The notes under the pieces are model-generated. The model ran no database searches. It had not been told where the DNA came from and saw nothing but the letters and a program-made list of their open reading frames with translations. A DNA stretch of 64,000 bases, taken from positions 1-64,000 of the forward strand of contig JAEEVL010000009.1 of assembly GCA_016290875.1 (NCBI GenBank), written 5' to 3'. The translations under genes were made by a program, and so were the position numbers. This stretch comes from Ruminococcus sp. (GTDB lineage: Bacteria > Bacillota > Clostridia > Oscillospirales > Ruminococcaceae). Shown here piece by piece: positions 61,251 to 64,000 of this stretch (position 1 is its first letter; each line of letters opens with the position of its first letter).

Positions 61251-63353
61251 ATGAAAAAGTTTATCTCTGCAGCTACTTGCGTTGCAATGGCTGCATCAAT
61301 GGTAAGTGTTGCTGCACCTGTTGTTAACGCTGCAGATGCTACAAAAACTATTACACTGGCTGCTTACAGCGCAGCTGATTCTGCTTATTCTTCAATGGGC
61401 AGTGATATCCAGGTTTCTCAGGATGATATCAACGCAGGAGACGTTACAATCCCTGTTGCTATCTACCTCACAGAGCAGACAAACGACTGTGAAGTACTTA
61501 CTCTTCCTGTAACTATCAAGTCCTTAGACGGAAATGATGAAAGCGGAATTTCATTTAAGGCTTATAATGCAACTGAGGCTTACTTCTCAAAGGCAAAGTC
61601 TTATAAGACAAAGGACGGCGTAAGCTTCACCACTAAGGCTGCAGTACCTTTCGATGGTACAGTAGATGATATGGATGAGTACACAACTTATGGTACATTT
61701 ACTGCTGTAACTGATACAAAGCAGGAGTCATTTGGTATCACAACACCTTACTACTGCGCAAGCAAGCTTATCGGCGGCGGTTATAAGTGGTTCGGTGAGA
61801 AGTCTGATGACTATCCGGCAGCTGTATTCGATATTGTTCTTCCTAAGGGAACAAAGGCTGGTAATTATTCAGTTGAGTTCTGCGATTTCCAGAAGCTCAC
61901 ATCTTCCGAGAAGGAGAGCTGCCTGAGCATCGATGCTAAGGATAAGACATCAGGAGAAAAGATCACATACGATAACGTTGCTCCTGGTGCTAACAAGCTC
62001 ATAACAAAGAACATGACAATCAAGGTTGGTGAGGGTCAGACTGTTTCTACAACATCAACTTCTGAAGAGGTTACAACAACATCAACTGTAACAACTACAC
62101 AGAACATTGGCGAAGGCGACCTCACACTCGACTTCGGTGAGTATGAAGCAGAGGCTGGCAACTCAGTTAACGTAAATGTTAAGCTTACTGCTGGTGATGT
62201 TGCAGTAGCTGGTATGGACGTATTCTACCAGATCGATTCTCCTCTTAAGATCACAGGCTTCGGCGGTTCAGCTGCAGCTTACAACGCTACAGTTGAAAAG
62301 AACGAGGATAAGCTCGAGCAGAACTTCTTCGCAGTAGGTTCCGACGGTGAGCCTGTTAAGGGTGAAGTTGGCGAGTCAGTATTCAAGTGCAAGGTTACAA
62401 TCCCTGAGGATTGTCCTTCAGGCGATTACAAGATCTCCTTCAAGTCAATCGAAGCTTACAAGAGCGGTCAGAACTCTGACAGCTGGGATGTAAACGTTAT
62501 CCCTGGTGTTATCCACGTAACTGGACCTAATCCTGGTACAACAACTACATCAGAGTCAACAGAGACAACAACAACAACTACAGCAACAACTCCTGTTAGC
62601 GACGCAGATCTCGTACTCGACTTCGGCGGTGTGTATGAAGGCGAAAAGGGCGGTAATGTAAACGTTACAGTTGAGCTCACTGAGGGTGATGTTGCAGTAG
62701 CTGGTATGGACGTATTCTACCAGATCGATTCTCCTCTTAAGATCACAGGATTCGGCGGATCATCTGCAGCTTACAACGCTACAGTTGAAAAGAACGAGGA
62801 TAAGCTCGAGCAGAACTTCTTCTCAGTAGGTTCCGACGGTGAGCCTGTTAAGGGCACAGTTGGTGAGTCTGTATTCAAGGTAAAGGTTTCAATCCCTGAG
62901 GATTGTCCGGACGGTGAGTACACAATCACATTCAAGTCAATCGAAGCTTACAAGAGCGGTCAGAACTCTGATTCTTGGAACGTAAAGGTTATCCCTGCAA
63001 CAATCAAGGTTGGTAACCCTGTTACAACAACAACTTCTGAGACAGAGACTACAACAACTACAACTGTTACAACAACTGGTGAAGATCCTACACCTACAGG
63101 CGGAGAGCTTACACCTGCTTACGGTGATACAAACTGTGATGGTCTTGTAAACATCGCTGACGTTGTTGTTCTCAACAGACACCTCGCTGATAAGACTGGT
63201 TATCCGCTTACTGATCAGGCTAAGCTCAATGCAGATGTTTACGATGCTAAGGGCGGCGCTGAGCTCACAGCTGAAGACTCTACAGCTATTATCAGACACA
63301 TCATTCACCTTCCCAAGTACAAGACTCTCCCTGTTGATTCTTCCAAGCTTTAA
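61251..63353 (+). CDS. scaA: ScaA-like scaffoldin (two cohesins + dockerin)
   Basis: 700 aa. Signal peptide (~1-27), an N-terminal domain (~30-265) of unknown role, Thr-rich linker, cohesin 1 (~288-420), linker TTTTSESTETTTTTT, cohesin 2 (~450-585), Thr-rich linker, and a dockerin (~622-700; DTNCDGLVNIADVVVLNRHL). The two cohesins are nearly identical. The dockerin should bind ScaB, and the cohesins bind enzyme dockerins. The two-cohesin form recalls strain FD-1 more than strain 17, from memory. Confidence 0.9.
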   Translation: MKKFISAATCVAMAASMVSVAAPVVNAADATKTITLAAYSAADSAYSSMGSDIQVSQDDINAGDVTIPVAIYLTEQTNDCEVLTLPVTIKSLDGNDESGISFKAYNATEAYFSKAKSYKTKDGVSFTTKAAVPFDGTVDDMDEYTTYGTFTAVTDTKQESFGITTPYYCASKLIGGGYKWFGEKSDDYPAAVFDIVLPKGTKAGNYSVEFCDFQKLTSSEKESCLSIDAKDKTSGEKITYDNVAPGANKLITKNMTIKVGEGQTVSTTSTSEEVTTTSTVTTTQNIGEGDLTLDFGEYEAEAGNSVNVNVKLTAGDVAVAGMDVFYQIDSPLKITGFGGSAAAYNATVEKNEDKLEQNFFAVGSDGEPVKGEVGESVFKCKVTIPEDCPSGDYKISFKSIEAYKSGQNSDSWDVNVIPGVIHVTGPNPGTTTTSESTETTTTTTATTPVSDADLVLDFGGVYEGEKGGNVNVTVELTEGDVAVAGMDVFYQIDSPLKITGFGGSSAAYNATVEKNEDKLEQNFFSVGSDGEPVKGTVGESVFKVKVSIPEDCPDGEYTITFKSIEAYKSGQNSDSWNVKVIPATIKVGNPVTTTTSETETTTTTTVTTTGEDPTPTGGELTPAYGDTNCDGLVNIADVVVLNRHLADKTGYPLTDQAKLNADVYDAKGGAELTAEDSTAIIRHIIHLPKYKTLPVDSSKL

Positions 63354-63419
63354 TTCTGTTCTGAACTAAGAAAAAAGTTTATTGAATAAGAGCGAAAAGC
63401 TCGGAAAGGAAATGCACAG

Positions 63420-64000
63420 ATGAAGAAACTGCTTTCCGCGGTAACGTCGATTGTAATGAGCGCGTCGCTCATTACAAGTGCATTTGCTTCCTCAGTTAGT
63501 GCTGCCAGCAGACTATCTGCTGAGCAGCCTAACATTAGTATAAGCAATTTCGATGATATCGCGACTAATAATGTTGCTGCATCAGAGAGCGACCTTACAC
63601 TTGACTTTGGTACATATACTGTAGACGCCGGCGGTTCAGTTAACGTAAACGTTAAACTTGCTGCTGGTGATGTTGCAGTTGCTGGTATGGATGTATTCTA
63701 CCAGGTAGATTCACCTCTTACCATCACTGGCTTCGGCGGTTCGTCTGCAGCTTACAACGCAACAATCGACAAAAACGAGGATAAGCTTGAGCAGAACTTC
63801 TTTGCAGTAGGTTCTGACGGCGAACCTGTTAAGGGCGAAGTTGGCGAATCAGTATTCAAGTGCAAGGTTTCAGTTCCTGATACTTGTCCGACAGGTGATT
63901 ACAAAATCACATTCAAGTCAATCGAAGCATACAAGAGCGGACAGAACTCCGAATCTTGGAATGTTGAATTGATCCCCGGTGTTATCCACGTAAACGGAAC
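63420..64000 (+). CDS. scaB: ScaB-like scaffoldin, N-terminal part (runs off the window)
   Basis: 193 codons visible. ATG 63420 behind GGAAAGGA. Signal peptide MKKLLSAVTSIVMSASLITS to SVSAA, a short linker, then a first cohesin (from ~56, ESDLTLDFGTYTVDAGG) almost the same as the ScaA cohesins. Third in the scaC-scaA-scaB order. ScaB anchors ScaA in the R. flavefaciens cellulosome; the rest lies beyond 64000. Confidence 0.85.
   Translation, partial: MKKLLSAVTSIVMSASLITSAFASSVSAASRLSAEQPNISISNFDDIATNNVAASESDLTLDFGTYTVDAGGSVNVNVKLAAGDVAVAGMDVFYQVDSPLTITGFGGSSAAYNATIDKNEDKLEQNFFAVGSDGEPVKGEVGESVFKCKVSVPDTCPTGDYKITFKSIEAYKSGQNSESWNVELIPGVIHVNG

Overview
The window looks like the chromosome of a cellulosome-forming Ruminococcus, most likely Ruminococcus flavefaciens. 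At the right edge the genes run scaC (cohesin plus dockerin), scaA (two cohesins plus dockerin) and the start of scaB, which is the gene order of the R. flavefaciens sca cluster. Elsewhere there is Firmicutes-type -35/-10 promoter spacing (17 nt, often TGTGATATAAT), strong Shine-Dalgarno sites and a further broken dockerin gene. The species call is inference from family knowledge; no database search was possible.

Layout. 1-914: end of an rRNA operon (23S 3' end, tRNA-Lys, tRNA-Glu, 5S, a tRNA-Asn fragment, an intact tRNA-Asn). 918-18712: a 17.8 kb genomic island in tRNA-Asn, bounded by perfect 62 bp direct repeats. Its left third carries conjugative-element accessory genes (ArdC-like, ArdA-like, DUF4314, LPD28, Dam-type methylase) and ends in a protein in which a large serine recombinase is fused inside a YodL/DUF3846 protein. 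The AT-rich remainder holds an AAA ATPase + DUF4276 pair, a large secreted vWA/calcium-repeat/C39-like protein with a membrane partner, a truncated SMC/Rad50-like ATPase, a decayed DarT gene and an unrecognised three-gene cassette next to attR.

18713-27780: DUF4234 and DUF2752 proteins, then a cell-envelope locus with three tandem LtaS-like sulfatase-fold membrane proteins, a small membrane protein and a YidC-CDP-glycerol glycerophosphotransferase fusion, which together suggest synthesis of an anionic glycerophosphate-type polymer. 27786-32938: a NarL-type two-component system divergent from an ABC-2 exporter. 33010-42984: a 13-gene minus-strand operon of discrete acyl-assembly enzymes (malonyltransferase, two ACPs, KS, hydroxyacyl dehydrogenase, two crotonases plus a crotonase-like half protein, hot-dog thioesterase, MIF-like tautomerase, Cys-hydrolase, AMP-ligase, type II thioesterase). 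It is probably an undescribed biosynthetic cluster and may be paired with the adjacent exporter.

43490-59804: mostly housekeeping (cytidylate-kinase-like, YetF/DUF4363/lipoprotein, tsaD, CorA with a leader ORF, rplJ-rplL with the L10 leader, a CBS-domain transporter, pckG, GtrA, dusB, CapA) plus a broken LRR-dockerin pseudogene. 59933-64000: a promoter and a ~330 nt structured leader ahead of scaC-scaA-scaB. ScaA dockerins would anchor to ScaB cohesins, ScaA cohesins recruit enzymes, and ScaC acts as an adaptor.
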